Assembly (NCBI GenBank): GCA_963169195.1
Contig: CAUJDN010000001.1
Coordinates: forward strand, 1 to 45,184
From: Acidobacteriota bacterium
GTDB taxonomy: Bacteria; Acidobacteriota; Vicinamibacteria; Vicinamibacterales; UBA2999
Reading direction: 5' to 3'
Length of the DNA stretch: 45,184 nt
The notes under the pieces are model-generated. The model saw nothing but the letters and a program-made list of their open reading frames with translations. It made no database searches and was not told the DNA's origin. Position numbers and translations under genes: made by a program. This document shows positions 30,537-39,033 of the stretch, piece by piece (the first letter of the stretch is position 1; the number at the start of each line of letters is the position of its first letter).

Positions 30537-33395
30537 CTACTTCGGTTCCGGCAGCCGCACGACCTTCACGTAGTTGGCCGAATCCAGGTACTGCTCGGCG
30601 GCTCGCTGGATGGCCCTGCCGTCGAGAGCCGCGATCGCGGGGAGCGGGCTGGTCCCGGCGGCATCGGCCTCGCCATCCTCGTACCGGCGCACCAGCTGGT
30701 TCAGGAGGTACCCGTTCTCCTCGCTGTCCTTCTCGAACTCGCGGACGAGAACCTCGCGCACGCGCGCCATCTGATCCTCGGTCAGCACCGTGGCCTTCAC
30801 TCGGCCGATCTCCTCGAACACCCGCTGGACGAGGCTCTCCACGCGCGCGGGGTCGCACGTCCAGTTGATGCGCACGCGGAACTCGCCTCGAGGGTGCTTC
30901 GCCGTCTGGCTGTCGGCGGTGATGCTGTAGGTGGCCCCGAGATCTTCACGGATGGCGTCGTTGAGGCGCGCCTGCAGCAGCAGCACCATCGTCCGCAGCG
31001 CCAGCTTGTGGCTGTCGTCGTACTCGAATGGCCCGGAGAAGATGATGGACACCTCGGCCTTGGGCTCGATGCCCTTCCGCACGGTCGTCTCGACGATCCC
31101 CCTCGGCGCCGTGATGCCCAGGTCGCGCCAGCTCTCGCGGGCCGCCGTCGCCGGCAGGCTGGTCAGGTACGTCTCGACGAGGGGCCGCATGGCGTCCGGC
31201 GTGAAGCTGCCGACGAAGATGAACGTGAAGTTGGCGGCGTTGGCGAAGCGCGCCTTGTAGAAGGCGAGCGACGACTCGAGGTTCCACTGTGCCACGGTCT
31301 CGGGGGTCTCCGGCCGGCGCCGCGGGTGGTCGCCGCTGAGCGCCAGGCTGATGGCCCGGTTGAAGGCGACGTCGGGGCTGGCGTCCCGGTTCGACAGCAG
31401 CGCCTGCACCTGGGCCCGCAGGGCCGCCAGGGCGGTGGCGTCGGCTCGGGGCTGGGTGATGCGAAGGTAGATCAGCTGGAACAGCGTCTCGAGGTCCTTC
31501 GGTGCACTGCCGCCGCCGAGGCCCTGGGCGATCTCGCCGATGAAGGGCCGGACGCCCACGGCCCGGCCCGTCAACAGCCTGTCGAGCGCGACGGCATTGA
31601 ATCGACCGGCGCCGCTCGCCGCCACCACGTCAGCGGCCACGCGCGCGGCCGCGAAGTCGGCATCGCCGGCCAGCGACGTCCCGCCCGGCGCGACGGCCCT
31701 GAACAGCACCTGGTCCACCTTCAGCGTCGTCGGCTGGAGCACGACGGTGGCGCCGTTCGAGAGGGTCCATTCGGTGACACCCGACGCCCGGGTCACGCTC
31801 TTCACGATGCTGCCGCGGGGGGGCACGGCGTCCATGAGCGCGGCGCCGGTGGCCGCATCCACGTACGGGGTCAGGCGCTTCGCGGAGGCGCTGGCGACGA
31901 CCTCGACCAGCTGCGCCTGATCGGGCAGCGCCTCGACACCTTCGGGGGCGACGACGAAGACGACGCGGTTCTGCTCCGGGAACCACTCCGCCGCCAGCCC
32001 GTTGATCTCGGCCAGTGTGATGGCCGGCAGGAAGCGCCTGTGGAACGCGAGCTCCTGCCAGATCGTGGGCAGGGCTTCGGACTGCAGGAAGTTGCGCGTG
32101 TACTCGTCGGCCCGGCTCTCGGACTCGCGGTCGGTGCTCTCGGTGACCGCGCGCTCGTAGCCGGCCATCCGCGCACGCCTCGCGCGATCCAGCTCGGTAG
32201 CCGTGAACCCGAACGTGACGATGCGCTGGAGCTCGGTGACGAGCGCGTCCAGGCCACGGGCGACCCCGTCGTTGGCGACCATCGCCTGGAGGACGGCCTC
32301 GTCGCGGGTGCGTGGCGCGCCGAACAGGGACCGGTCGGCCGCAGCCGTGATGAACGGCGGGTTGGCGGCCTGGCTGAGCTCGTCGAGCCGCGCGTCGAGC
32401 ATCGCCGCAAACAACTGGTCGCGCATGATGTCGCGATAGCCGCCGACCGTGCCCTGGTTGCGCGCCGGCGGCAGGGTGCTCAGCCGCACCATCGTCGCGG
32501 TGGCTTCCTTGTCGGTGACGATGGCGTACCGCGTCGCGGGGTGGTCGGGCACGTCGAAGGCCGGCCGGGGCCGGGCGGGCGAGGGATTGGCCAGCGGCGC
32601 GAAGCGCTCCAGGATCATCGCCGCAACGGCGTTCCGATCCACGTCGCCGACGACGATGACGGCCATGAGATCGGGCCGGTACCAGTCGCGATAGAACCGC
32701 ACGAGCTGCTCGCGCGTGGCCTGTCGAATCACCTCGGGCACGCCGATGGGCCGCTGGTCGGCGTAGCGGGATCCTTCGAGCTGTGCGCGGCGGAGCCGGT
32801 CCTCCGTCCGGTCGGCGGCGCCGAGGCGCATGCGCCACTCCTCGAGCACGATCGCGCGCTGGCGCTCGAGAGCGGCCGGATCGAAGGTGGCGCCCTGCGC
32901 CCAGTCCGCGAGCAGTTGCAGCGCGACATCGAGGGCGCCGGGCACGTCGGTCGGGACGCGCAGCGTGTACTGCGTGTCGTCGAAGCTGGTCTCGGCGTTG
33001 GCGTCGGCGCCGATGCTGAGCCCGAGCGAGGCGAGGAAGTCGTTGATGGCACGTCCCGGGAAATTCCGGGTGCCCTCGAACAGCATGTGCTCGACGAGGT
33101 GCGCCATGCCGAGCTGGTCGGGGTCCTCGAGCACGGAGCCCGCCTTGACGACCAGGCGCAGCTCGGCCCGGCGGGCGGGCCTGGGGTTCGGCCGCACGTA
33201 GAAGCGCAGGCCATTCTCGAGCCCACCGACCAGCACCTCCGGATCCACCGGCATGCTCTCGCCCAGCGGGTAGCCGGCGACGGACTCGGCCGTGGTCTCC
33301 CGGCCGGTGAGCACCTGTGCGGGTGCCTCCGGCGTGACGAGGGCGAGTGCGAGCGCGAAGCCCCACGCGGTGCGCCTGAACGAGTGGACGGCCAT
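30537..33395 (-). CDS. Secreted M16-family zinc peptidase (full length, two halves)
   Basis: The 952-residue product starts at ATG 33395 and has a signal peptide (AWGFALALALVTPEAPAQV). The N-terminal half has the inverted zinc motif HLVEH (His99, Glu102, His103) in MAHLVEHMLFEGTRNFPGRA, with the downstream Glu in IVLEEWRMR. The second half (AKHPRGEFRVRINW, AVAPGGTSLAGDADFAAARV) is the inactive domain that completes the clamshell of pitrilysin-like enzymes. It would degrade peptides in the periplasm. It is first in the run M16-NfeD-stomatin. Confidence 0.93.
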   Translation of the reverse strand: MAVHSFRRTAWGFALALALVTPEAPAQVLTGRETTAESVAGYPLGESMPVDPEVLVGGLENGLRFYVRPNPRPARRAELRLVVKAGSVLEDPDQLGMAHLVEHMLFEGTRNFPGRAINDFLASLGLSIGADANAETSFDDTQYTLRVPTDVPGALDVALQLLADWAQGATFDPAALERQRAIVLEEWRMRLGAADRTEDRLRRAQLEGSRYADQRPIGVPEVIRQATREQLVRFYRDWYRPDLMAVIVVGDVDRNAVAAMILERFAPLANPSPARPRPAFDVPDHPATRYAIVTDKEATATMVRLSTLPPARNQGTVGGYRDIMRDQLFAAMLDARLDELSQAANPPFITAAADRSLFGAPRTRDEAVLQAMVANDGVARGLDALVTELQRIVTFGFTATELDRARRARMAGYERAVTESTDRESESRADEYTRNFLQSEALPTIWQELAFHRRFLPAITLAEINGLAAEWFPEQNRVVFVVAPEGVEALPDQAQLVEVVASASAKRLTPYVDAATGAALMDAVPPRGSIVKSVTRASGVTEWTLSNGATVVLQPTTLKVDQVLFRAVAPGGTSLAGDADFAAARVAADVVAASGAGRFNAVALDRLLTGRAVGVRPFIGEIAQGLGGGSAPKDLETLFQLIYLRITQPRADATALAALRAQVQALLSNRDASPDVAFNRAISLALSGDHPRRRPETPETVAQWNLESSLAFYKARFANAANFTFIFVGSFTPDAMRPLVETYLTSLPATAARESWRDLGITAPRGIVETTVRKGIEPKAEVSIIFSGPFEYDDSHKLALRTMVLLLQARLNDAIREDLGATYSITADSQTAKHPRGEFRVRINWTCDPARVESLVQRVFEEIGRVKATVLTEDQMARVREVLVREFEKDSEENGYLLNQLVRRYEDGEADAAGTSPLPAIAALDGRAIQRAAEQYLDSANYVKVVRLPEPK

Positions 33396-33500
33396 GCCCC
33401 GATCGTAGCGGACTTTCCCGCTCTCCCGTGTGCGGCCCCGCGGGGCACCACATCGCAGCCTCGCTTGGCAGCATCAACGTCGAAGCCCTACCATGGCTCG

Positions 33501-35132
33501 ATGTCCACGGGCTCGCGCCCTCGCGTGCCGATCGCGCTCCCGGCCGATTCGGGTCACACCGAAGAAGGCCGGGCGTTCCTCCAGAGCCGGCTGGTCCTCT
33601 TCGGCGGCTGGACTTTTCTCATCGCTGGCGGTTTCCTGGCCCTCGGCCTGCTGATGGCCGTCGGCTACGGCCTCGCCTTCCGACCCTCGGCGTTCTTTCA
33701 CCTGGTCGGCGCGCTCATCCCCGGAAGCCTCTGGGCGATCGGCCGTGCCAGGCCCCTCTCCGTGGGCATGGCCAGGAGCCTCGACGCGGGGGGCACGGTG
33801 CTGACGTGCGCGAGCTTCGCCGCGATGGCAGGCACGATCGCCCGTTCGGGCTATGCGTTCGTGGCCGCGGACGACGGGTTCCCGGACACCGTCGATCCCA
33901 TGCACGCGCTTTCCATCGGCCTGCTCGCCTGCAGCTACGTGCTGTTCTCGCGCGCGATTGCCGTGCCGAGCACACCCGGCCGGACAGCGTGGATCAGCGC
34001 CATGGGCGTCCTCCCGCTGCTGGCGACGACGACATACGTGTTCTCGGACGGCACGGCCAGCGGGCCGGTGGTCACGATGGCCCATGTCGACATCGTCTCG
34101 TGGTCGGCGGCGGCCGTGGCCATGTCGGCGGTTGCTTCGCGCGTCATCTTCGGACTGCGGACCGAGATGGCCAGGATCCGCCAGGCGGGCCAGTACACGC
34201 TCGAGGACAAGATTGGCGAGGGCGGGATGGGCGTGGTGTACCGCGCGCGGCACGCGCTGCTGCGCCGGCCCACGGCGATCAAGCTCCTGCCGCCGGAGAA
34301 GGCCGGCGAGGAGAACGTCCGCCGCTTCGAGCGCGAGGTGCAGATGACGGCCGGTCTCAGCCATCCCAGCACCGTCGCGATCTTCGACTACGGCCGCACG
34401 CCCGAGGGCGTTTTCTACTACGCCATGGAGTACCTCGACGGCATCGACCTCGACCGCCTCGTGCGCGAGCACGGCCCGCAGCCCCCGGCGCGCGTCATCC
34501 GCATCCTTCACCAGGTGTGCGGCGCGCTGGCCGAGGCGCACGGCATCGGGCTCATCCATCGTGACGTGAAGCCCGCGAACATCATCCTGTGCGAGCGCGG
34601 CGGCGAGCCCGACGTGGCCAAGGTGGTGGACTTCGGCTTGGTGAAGCGAATCGATGCGATCGACGAGGAGGCCACGCAGGTCGTCACGGCCGGGATCGCG
34701 CTCCTCGGCACTCCGCTGTACATCGCGCCTGAAACCATCTCCGGGCGGGATGACGCCGACGGCCGGGCCGATCTCTATGCGCTCGGCGCCGTCGGCTACT
34801 ACCTGCTCACGGGCACGCCCGTGTTCACGGGGAAGACCGTCGTCGAAGTGCTGGCCCACCACCTGCACACCCGGCCGCAGCCGCCCTCGGCGCGGACGGC
34901 CTCGACCATTCCCGGCGATCTCGAACACCTCGTCCTCGAGTGCCTCGCCAAGTCGCCGGACGACCGCCCGCGTGACGCACGATCGCTCGAGCTCGAGCTC
35001 TCGGTGTGCGCCGCCAGGACGCCGTGGCCTCGGGACCAGGCGGCTGCCTGGTGGGCGGCGTTCCGGCAGGCGCATCCATCCGCGCACCACCATGCGGTGC
35101 CGGAACCGATGCGCGTGACGTCGATATCGTGA
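33501..35132 (+). CDS. Ser/Thr protein kinase with N-terminal membrane domain
   Basis: The 543-residue protein starts at ATG 33501. Residues about 30-225 form six or so hydrophobic helices (WTFLIAGGFLALGLLMAVGY, FHLVGALIPGSLWAIG, ISAMGVLPLLATTTYVF) with no known sensor fold. A complete PknB-like kinase domain follows: glycine loop IGEGGMGVVYRA, Lys261 in TAIKLLP, catalytic Asp355 in HRDVKPANI and DFG Asp377 in VVDFGLVKR. The order, membrane domain first and kinase last, is the reverse of most bacterial receptor kinases. There is no PASTA or sensor domain. It is divergent from the M16 gene across 105 bp. Targets are unknown. Confidence 0.92.
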   Translation: MSTGSRPRVPIALPADSGHTEEGRAFLQSRLVLFGGWTFLIAGGFLALGLLMAVGYGLAFRPSAFFHLVGALIPGSLWAIGRARPLSVGMARSLDAGGTVLTCASFAAMAGTIARSGYAFVAADDGFPDTVDPMHALSIGLLACSYVLFSRAIAVPSTPGRTAWISAMGVLPLLATTTYVFSDGTASGPVVTMAHVDIVSWSAAAVAMSAVASRVIFGLRTEMARIRQAGQYTLEDKIGEGGMGVVYRARHALLRRPTAIKLLPPEKAGEENVRRFEREVQMTAGLSHPSTVAIFDYGRTPEGVFYYAMEYLDGIDLDRLVREHGPQPPARVIRILHQVCGALAEAHGIGLIHRDVKPANIILCERGGEPDVAKVVDFGLVKRIDAIDEEATQVVTAGIALLGTPLYIAPETISGRDDADGRADLYALGAVGYYLLTGTPVFTGKTVVEVLAHHLHTRPQPPSARTASTIPGDLEHLVLECLAKSPDDRPRDARSLELELSVCAARTPWPRDQAAAWWAAFRQAHPSAHHHAVPEPMRVTSIS

Positions 35133-35160
35133 TATCGCCTCCGGCAGGGGGTCTGCCGGA
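35122..35160. promoter_or_regulatory. Inverted repeat and hairpin, remnant of a toxin-antitoxin operator
   Basis: cgatatc-gt-gatatcg (35122-35137) is a perfect inverted repeat over the kinase stop codon. It is followed by a perfect 8-bp hairpin tccggcag/ctgccgga (35140-35160). GATATC palindromes are common operators of VapBC systems. The hairpin could instead end the kinase transcript. Confidence 0.4.
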
Positions 35161-35199
35161 ACTCCACGGCTGGGCCGTGCGCGCGGCCGCGTTCGAGTC

Positions 35200-35439
35200 G
35201 TGATCATCCTCGACACCAACGCGCTGTCGGCGCTGATGCGGGCAACGCCGGAGCCGGCCGTCGTGAGATGGCCCGATCGGCAGCCTTCGGATTGGGTATG
35301 GCTGACCCGCGTGACGGTGTTCGAGGGGGGAACGCATTCTGCTCCCCCAACACCTGGCGGTCGGCGACGCCCGACGACGTTTCAGCGGCGCGCGAGTGCG
35401 GCCGACCGCTGCGCCGTGCCCTACCGTGCCGAGCGGTAG
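35200..35439 (+). pseudogene. Decayed VapC-type PIN toxin
   Basis: The frame opens IILDTNALSALMRATPEP, the first PIN-domain motif with its catalytic Asp, then VWLTRVTVFEG, the second motif. Normal VapC would continue with a GxxxLP-GRRR-like helix; here that reading (ERILLPQH) is in another frame, so a frameshift follows residue 45. The remaining 35 residues are spurious and the gene stops at 35439, far short of about 130 residues. The GTG start overlaps a TGA that ends an antitoxin-like tail (GLPELHGWAVRAAAFES), so the toxin is the relic of a VapBC pair whose antitoxin is almost entirely deleted. Confidence 0.65.
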
Positions 35440-35678
35440 CGGAACACGTTCCCCAGCCGGTAGCCCTCGACCGTCACGCGATGGCCGACCAGCTTCTCGC
35501 CCTCGGGATCCTCGAACGGGTTGGCGCCGATGCGCTGCAGGATGAGCTCTTCGCCCTCGTCCGTGCGCAGCACGACCGCGATGTGCTCGCTTCCCGTCCC
35601 GTGGCGGACGCGGGTGCGGGCCACATGGCCGCAGAGGACCACCGGGGGGGCCGGCGACTTCGATGCCTTCCTGATCAC
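35421..35678 (-). CDS. Small hypothetical protein downstream of the clan-CD peptidase
   Basis: The 85-residue protein starts at GTG 35678 with GGGAAGGG upstream, 20 bp after the peptidase stop, so it is probably cotranscribed with it. It is a soluble, beta-rich-looking sequence (VVLCGHVARTRVRHGTGSEH, IAVVLRTDEGEELILQRI, LVGHRVTVEGYRLGNVFRYR), compatible with an OB-like or barrel fold. No family is recognised. Linkage suggests an inhibitor, substrate or adaptor of the peptidase. Its 3' end overlaps the VapC relic. Confidence 0.7.
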   Translation of the reverse strand: MIRKASKSPAPPVVLCGHVARTRVRHGTGSEHIAVVLRTDEGEELILQRIGANPFEDPEGEKLVGHRVTVEGYRLGNVFRYRSAR

Positions 35679-35698
35679 ACGGGCCCTTCCCGCCGCGC

Positions 35699-37342
35699 TC
35701 AACTGGAGACCACCACGCGGCTTCCCAGCACGCGGCCGCGGCTGTCGGCCTGGACGGTGACCATGCTGATGCGCTTCACCCGGTCGGTCTTCTGCCGCGA
35801 TACCCAATAGTACTGGTACGTCTGCCGTGCGGCCGCCGAGCGCGCGACCCGCAGGCCGGGCTGGCCGGCAACGGACGCCGCGGCGCGGGGCGCCAGTTCC
35901 GGCGCCACCGCGGTCGTCATGACGCGATCCGCGCGCCCGAGCGTCCAGCGCATCTTCGCGGTGGTGACGGCTGCCGCGGCGCGCCGGGCTTCCGCCGCCA
36001 CGGACTCCGGCGCCGCCTTCGGCGAGGTGACGTGCCGCTCGGGCAGGCTCGCCCGCAGCAGGCCGCCGATCTCGAACCGCGCCGCCCGGCGACGCTGGCG
36101 CTGCAAGGCGGCGGGCACCGTGGCCGCCAGGCCGGCCGCCGGCTCCCGGCCCGCGCGCCGCGCGCGGCCCGTGGCGGACGTGGCCGGCGGCACGGGGTGA
36201 ATGGACGGATCCCCCAGCAGCAGGAACTGGATGAGCGTCTTCTCGTCGGCGGCATCCGGCTCCTGGCCCTGCTGCTGCAGCCAGCGCAGGTAATCCTGCC
36301 GGGCCTCGAGCGCCGCGCGCCCGAGCGAGGCGCCGGACGTGGCGCGCTCGAGGAACGCCGTCACGATCCAGTCGGCGCACATCATCCGCACCGGTCCCAC
36401 CCACGCGATGGTGGACGAACCGAGGAAACCGTGCGCGCCCTGCTTCAGGTACACGCTGGGAATGGGGAACTCCGGCGGATGCTGCGCGGTGGGCGACGCG
36501 GGATCGAAGACGCTCGCTCCATAGCAGCACATCGCACCGGCCACGGTGCCGGGCACCGTGCGCCCGAGCAGCGTGGGGCTGCTGAGCGCGTCGGGGAAGG
36601 CGCCGCCGCCTTCCCCGTAGAAGCGCGAGTCCTCGTCCACCCCGTGGCACTTGATCATGTGCAGCCGCGCCGTGCGCCGGGCCACAATCGCCGGGCCCCT
36701 GTCCTTCGTGGGGGGGCTGATGAGCACGTCCGCCGGCGAGCGGCCCAGCGTCGTCGCGCAATCCGCGCCGGCCTTCCGCCACGAGGCCGTGCAGATCATC
36801 AGGGCCCGCGCGTAGTCGGCCACCGGCCGCGGGCGTGCCGTCGCCGCATGGGCGAGATAGTCCAGCAGCCACGAGGGATCCGTCGATCCCGGCAGGTCGG
36901 GAATGCGGCCGACGACCCGATCCGGGACCAGGTAGCTGGACCGGCGGGACGACACGAAGGACTTCGAACACGCATACGGGTTGTCGGTCGGCACCGCCTC
37001 GTCATCGTCGCCGGACTCGGACGCCGACGGATTGGGCACGACGAACATCGGCACGACGTCCGCGGCGCCGAAGAGCACGATGTAGTCGGGCGTGAGCCGG
37101 GCGACCAGCGCGTCCAGCGCGCGCTTCACCTTGTGGGCCGTGATGGCGCCCGTGACCGCCTTCACCCCCAGCTTCTTCATCGCCGCCGCATCGTCCACGG
37201 CGACGTGCAGGGTCCGGATGTCGCGACCCCTGTCGGCCTTGATCCAGGCCGCCACGGCCTTGTCGATCTGCCGAAGGGCGGCGGTGGAGTACTTCTTCTG
37301 CAGGTGACGGCGGCAGGTGACGCTCAGCTTGACGCTCTGCAT
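35699..37342 (-). CDS. Clan-CD (caspase/gingipain-like, C25 or C14 related) cysteine peptidase
   Basis: The 547-residue product starts at ATG 37342. Clan CD peptidases use a His-Gly and an Ala-Cys motif at the ends of adjacent strands. Both are visible: His233-Gly in MIKCHGVDED and Cys272/273 in AGAMCCYGASVFDP, 39 residues apart. The preceding strand PDYIVLFGAADVVPM and the NPYACSKSFVSSR region fit a gingipain-like fold. The C-terminal 200 residues are Ala/Arg-rich with no recognised domain. There is no clear signal peptide, so it is probably cytoplasmic, unlike gingipains. Such peptidases occur in bacterial cell-suicide and defence systems; its role here is unknown. It is paired with the 85-residue gene downstream. 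Confidence 0.75.
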   Translation of the reverse strand: MQSVKLSVTCRRHLQKKYSTAALRQIDKAVAAWIKADRGRDIRTLHVAVDDAAAMKKLGVKAVTGAITAHKVKRALDALVARLTPDYIVLFGAADVVPMFVVPNPSASESGDDDEAVPTDNPYACSKSFVSSRRSSYLVPDRVVGRIPDLPGSTDPSWLLDYLAHAATARPRPVADYARALMICTASWRKAGADCATTLGRSPADVLISPPTKDRGPAIVARRTARLHMIKCHGVDEDSRFYGEGGGAFPDALSSPTLLGRTVPGTVAGAMCCYGASVFDPASPTAQHPPEFPIPSVYLKQGAHGFLGSSTIAWVGPVRMMCADWIVTAFLERATSGASLGRAALEARQDYLRWLQQQGQEPDAADEKTLIQFLLLGDPSIHPVPPATSATGRARRAGREPAAGLAATVPAALQRQRRRAARFEIGGLLRASLPERHVTSPKAAPESVAAEARRAAAAVTTAKMRWTLGRADRVMTTAVAPELAPRAAASVAGQPGLRVARSAAARQTYQYYWVSRQKTDRVKRISMVTVQADSRGRVLGSRVVVSS

Positions 37343-37470
37343 GGTTTGGCCTCACACGACGATGGTGACGCGGCCGGCGGGGAGCGTTGCAGATTCTGAC
37401 GACGCGCCGGGATGATTGCCATCACTTCCGCGGTGGCCCACGCGGACATCGCGACTGCCAGGGACGCGCT

Positions 37471-37509
37471 GGCCCCAAGCCCCAGGTCCCCAGGCCCCAG
37501 GTCCCAGGT
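37471..37509. repeat. Short ccccaggtccccaggcc repeat
   Basis: The tract ggccccaagccccaggtccccaggccccaggtcccagg ends just before the his promoter. The rest of 37343-37470, upstream of it, shows no gene or site. Confidence 0.7.
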
Positions 37510-37539
37510 TTGCCTCCCGCCCCCGATCCGCGCTATGCT
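37510..37539 (+). promoter_or_regulatory. Promoter of the histidine operon
   Basis: TTGCCT (37510-37515) and TATGCT (37534-37539) are separated by 18 bp, a good sigma-70-type pair. Transcription would start near 37546, only about five bases before the leader peptide GTG, so the leader mRNA may be leaderless. Confidence 0.55.
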
Positions 37540-37550
37540 TGCGCGCAGTC

Positions 37551-37631
37551 GTGTTCGCCTTCGTCCACCACTCGCATCGGGTCCATCATCACCACCGTTG
37601 CCTGAACGGCCCGGCCGGACTGCGCGTGTAA
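37551..37631 (+). CDS. hisL: Histidine operon leader peptide
   Basis: A 26-residue open frame (GTG 37551 to TAA 37631) contains VHHSHRVHHHHR: seven His codons within eleven (37566-37595). The start is taken as the GTG just past the predicted transcription start; no ribosome site precedes it. It is followed after 34 bases by a strong terminator and then by hisI, which is the classic arrangement for attenuation: ribosomes stall at the His codons when charged tRNA-His is scarce, altering the fold of the leader RNA. Only the sequence layout is seen; the antiterminator partner is not obvious. Confidence 0.8.
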   Translation: MFAFVHHSHRVHHHHRCLNGPAGLRV

Positions 37632-37665
37632 GCCAAAGACGACCACGAAAGGATTCGTTTCACGC

Positions 37666-37700
37666 AAAGGCCCGCTGGGAAACCCGCGGGCCTTTTGTTT
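37666..37700 (+). terminator. Attenuator terminator of the histidine operon
   Basis: aaaggcccgc (37666-37675) pairs perfectly with gcgggccttt (37686-37695). The loop tgggaaaccc can add three more G-C pairs. The stem is followed by the T-rich ttgttttg, the mark of an intrinsic terminator. It lies after the His leader peptide and before hisI. Confidence 0.9.
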
Positions 37701-37705
37701 TGTGT

Positions 37706-37818
37706 CGGGAGTCGGGAACCGGGAGTCGGCCCAAGACCCAAGTCCCAGGACCCAAGCCCCAGGACCCAGGACCCAAGCCCCAGGACCCAGGTCCCAAGAC
37801 CCAGGTCCCAAGACCGCG
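37706..37818. repeat. GGGAGTC and CCCAGGACCCAAG repeats between attenuator and hisI
   Basis: Two GGGAGTC units are followed by about nine units of ccaagacccaagtcccaggaccc type up to nine bases before the hisI ATG. The tract spaces the terminator from the gene and encodes nothing convincing. Confidence 0.85.
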
Positions 37819-37826
37819 AGGACAGT

Positions 37827-38141
37827 ATGGACTTCAGCAAGCTGGATGGGCTCGTCCCTGCCGTCGTGCAGGACAGCACGAGCGGCGAGGTGTTGATGGT
37901 GGGCTTCATGAACGACGAGGCCTGGAAGATCACGCTGGACACGGGCTACGTGACCTTCTTCAGCCGGACGCGCAACAGGCTCTGGACGAAGGGGGAGACC
38001 TCGGGCAACCGGCTCGCCGTCCGGCAGATCTTCACGGACTGTGACGATGACACGGTGCTGGTGAAGGTGGACCGGGAGGGCGACGGCAACGTGTGCCACA
38101 CAGGGCAGCGATCGTGCTTCTATACCGAGGTCACGCGATGA
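37827..38141 (+). CDS. hisI: Phosphoribosyl-AMP cyclohydrolase HisI (monofunctional)
   Basis: HisI opens the adenine ring of PR-AMP in histidine synthesis. The 104-residue protein has [30 protein letters not shown], the [11 protein letters not shown] metal-binding stretch and the Cys pair in [16 protein letters not shown] 37827 is five bases after GAGGA. It is monofunctional: there is no HisE (PR-ATP pyrophosphatase) domain after it. It is the first structural gene of the operon and overlaps hisG (ATGA). Confidence 0.96.
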   Translation: MDFSKLDGLVPAVVQDSTSGEVLMVGFMNDEAWKITLDTGYVTFFSRTRNRLWTKGETSGNRLAVRQIFTDCDDDTVLVKVDREGDGNVCHTGQRSCFYTEVTR

Positions 38142-39025
38142 AGCTGAAGCTCGGCATCCCGAAGGGTTCCCTCGAGCAGGCCACCGTGCAGCTGTTCCAG
38201 CGCGCGGGGTTCCAGCTCATCACCTCGTCGCGGTCGTACTTCCCCGCCATCGACGATCCCGAGATCGAGTGCATGCTGATCCGCGCGCAGGAGATGGCGC
38301 GCTACGTGGCCGACGGCGTCCTGGACGCGGGACTCACCGGGCTGGACTGGATCCGGGAGCACGAGATCGGCCATCCGGAGCAGCCGCCGCTCACCCCGAT
38401 TGCCGATCTCGTCTACGCGAAGCAGAGCTTCGGCAAAGTGCGATGGGTACTGGCGGCGCCGGAAGGATCGCCCTTCCAGACCGCGAGGGACTTCGAGGGG
38501 AGGAAGATTGCGACGGAACTGGTGCGCGTGACGCGCGACTACTTCGAGAAGCAGGGCGTGAACGTGGACGTGGAGTTCTCGTGGGGCGCCACCGAGGTGA
38601 AGCCGCCCGTGCTGGCCGACGCCATCGTCGAGGCCACCGAGACGGGATCCACGCTTCGCGCCAACCGGCTCCGCATCCTGGACACCATCCTCGAGTCCAA
38701 CACGCAGCTGGTGGCCAACCAGGCGGCCATGGCCGACCAGTGGAAGCGGACGAAGATCGCGAACATCGCGCTGCTGCTGAAGGCGGCCATCGAGGCGCAG
38801 GGCCGCGTCGGCCTCATGCTGAACGCGCGCAAGGCGGATCTGGGCGCCGTCCTCGGCCTGCTGCCGGCGCTGCAGCGGCCGACGGTGAGCTCGCTGAGCG
38901 ACCCCGAGTGGGTGGCCGTCAACACCATCCTCGAGGAGAAGACCGTGCGGGACCTCATCCCGAAGCTGAAGGCCGCGGGCGGCCAGGGCATCGTGGAGTA
39001 CCCGCTGAACAAGATCGTGCTGTGA
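38138..39025 (+). CDS. hisG: ATP phosphoribosyltransferase HisG, long form
   Basis: HisG starts histidine synthesis by joining ATP and PRPP. The 295-residue product has the opening [37 protein letters not shown], and [18 protein letters not shown], where the PRPP loop E-x-T-x-T/S-G-x-T lies. Length and the C-terminal block ([28 protein letters not shown]) show the long form with the regulatory ACT-like domain, so HisZ is not needed and feedback by histidine is expected. ATG 38138 overlaps the hisI stop. Confidence 0.97.
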   Translation: MKLKLGIPKGSLEQATVQLFQRAGFQLITSSRSYFPAIDDPEIECMLIRAQEMARYVADGVLDAGLTGLDWIREHEIGHPEQPPLTPIADLVYAKQSFGKVRWVLAAPEGSPFQTARDFEGRKIATELVRVTRDYFEKQGVNVDVEFSWGATEVKPPVLADAIVEATETGSTLRANRLRILDTILESNTQLVANQAAMADQWKRTKIANIALLLKAAIEAQGRVGLMLNARKADLGAVLGLLPALQRPTVSSLSDPEWVAVNTILEEKTVRDLIPKLKAAGGQGIVEYPLNKIVL

Positions 39026-39033
39026 GGCCGTTG

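Noticed and set aside
30894..33500. A long + frame upstream of the Ser/Thr kinase (1412 codons in total)
   Set aside because: Only the part after ATG 33501 has kinase and membrane features. The rest is antisense to the M16 gene.
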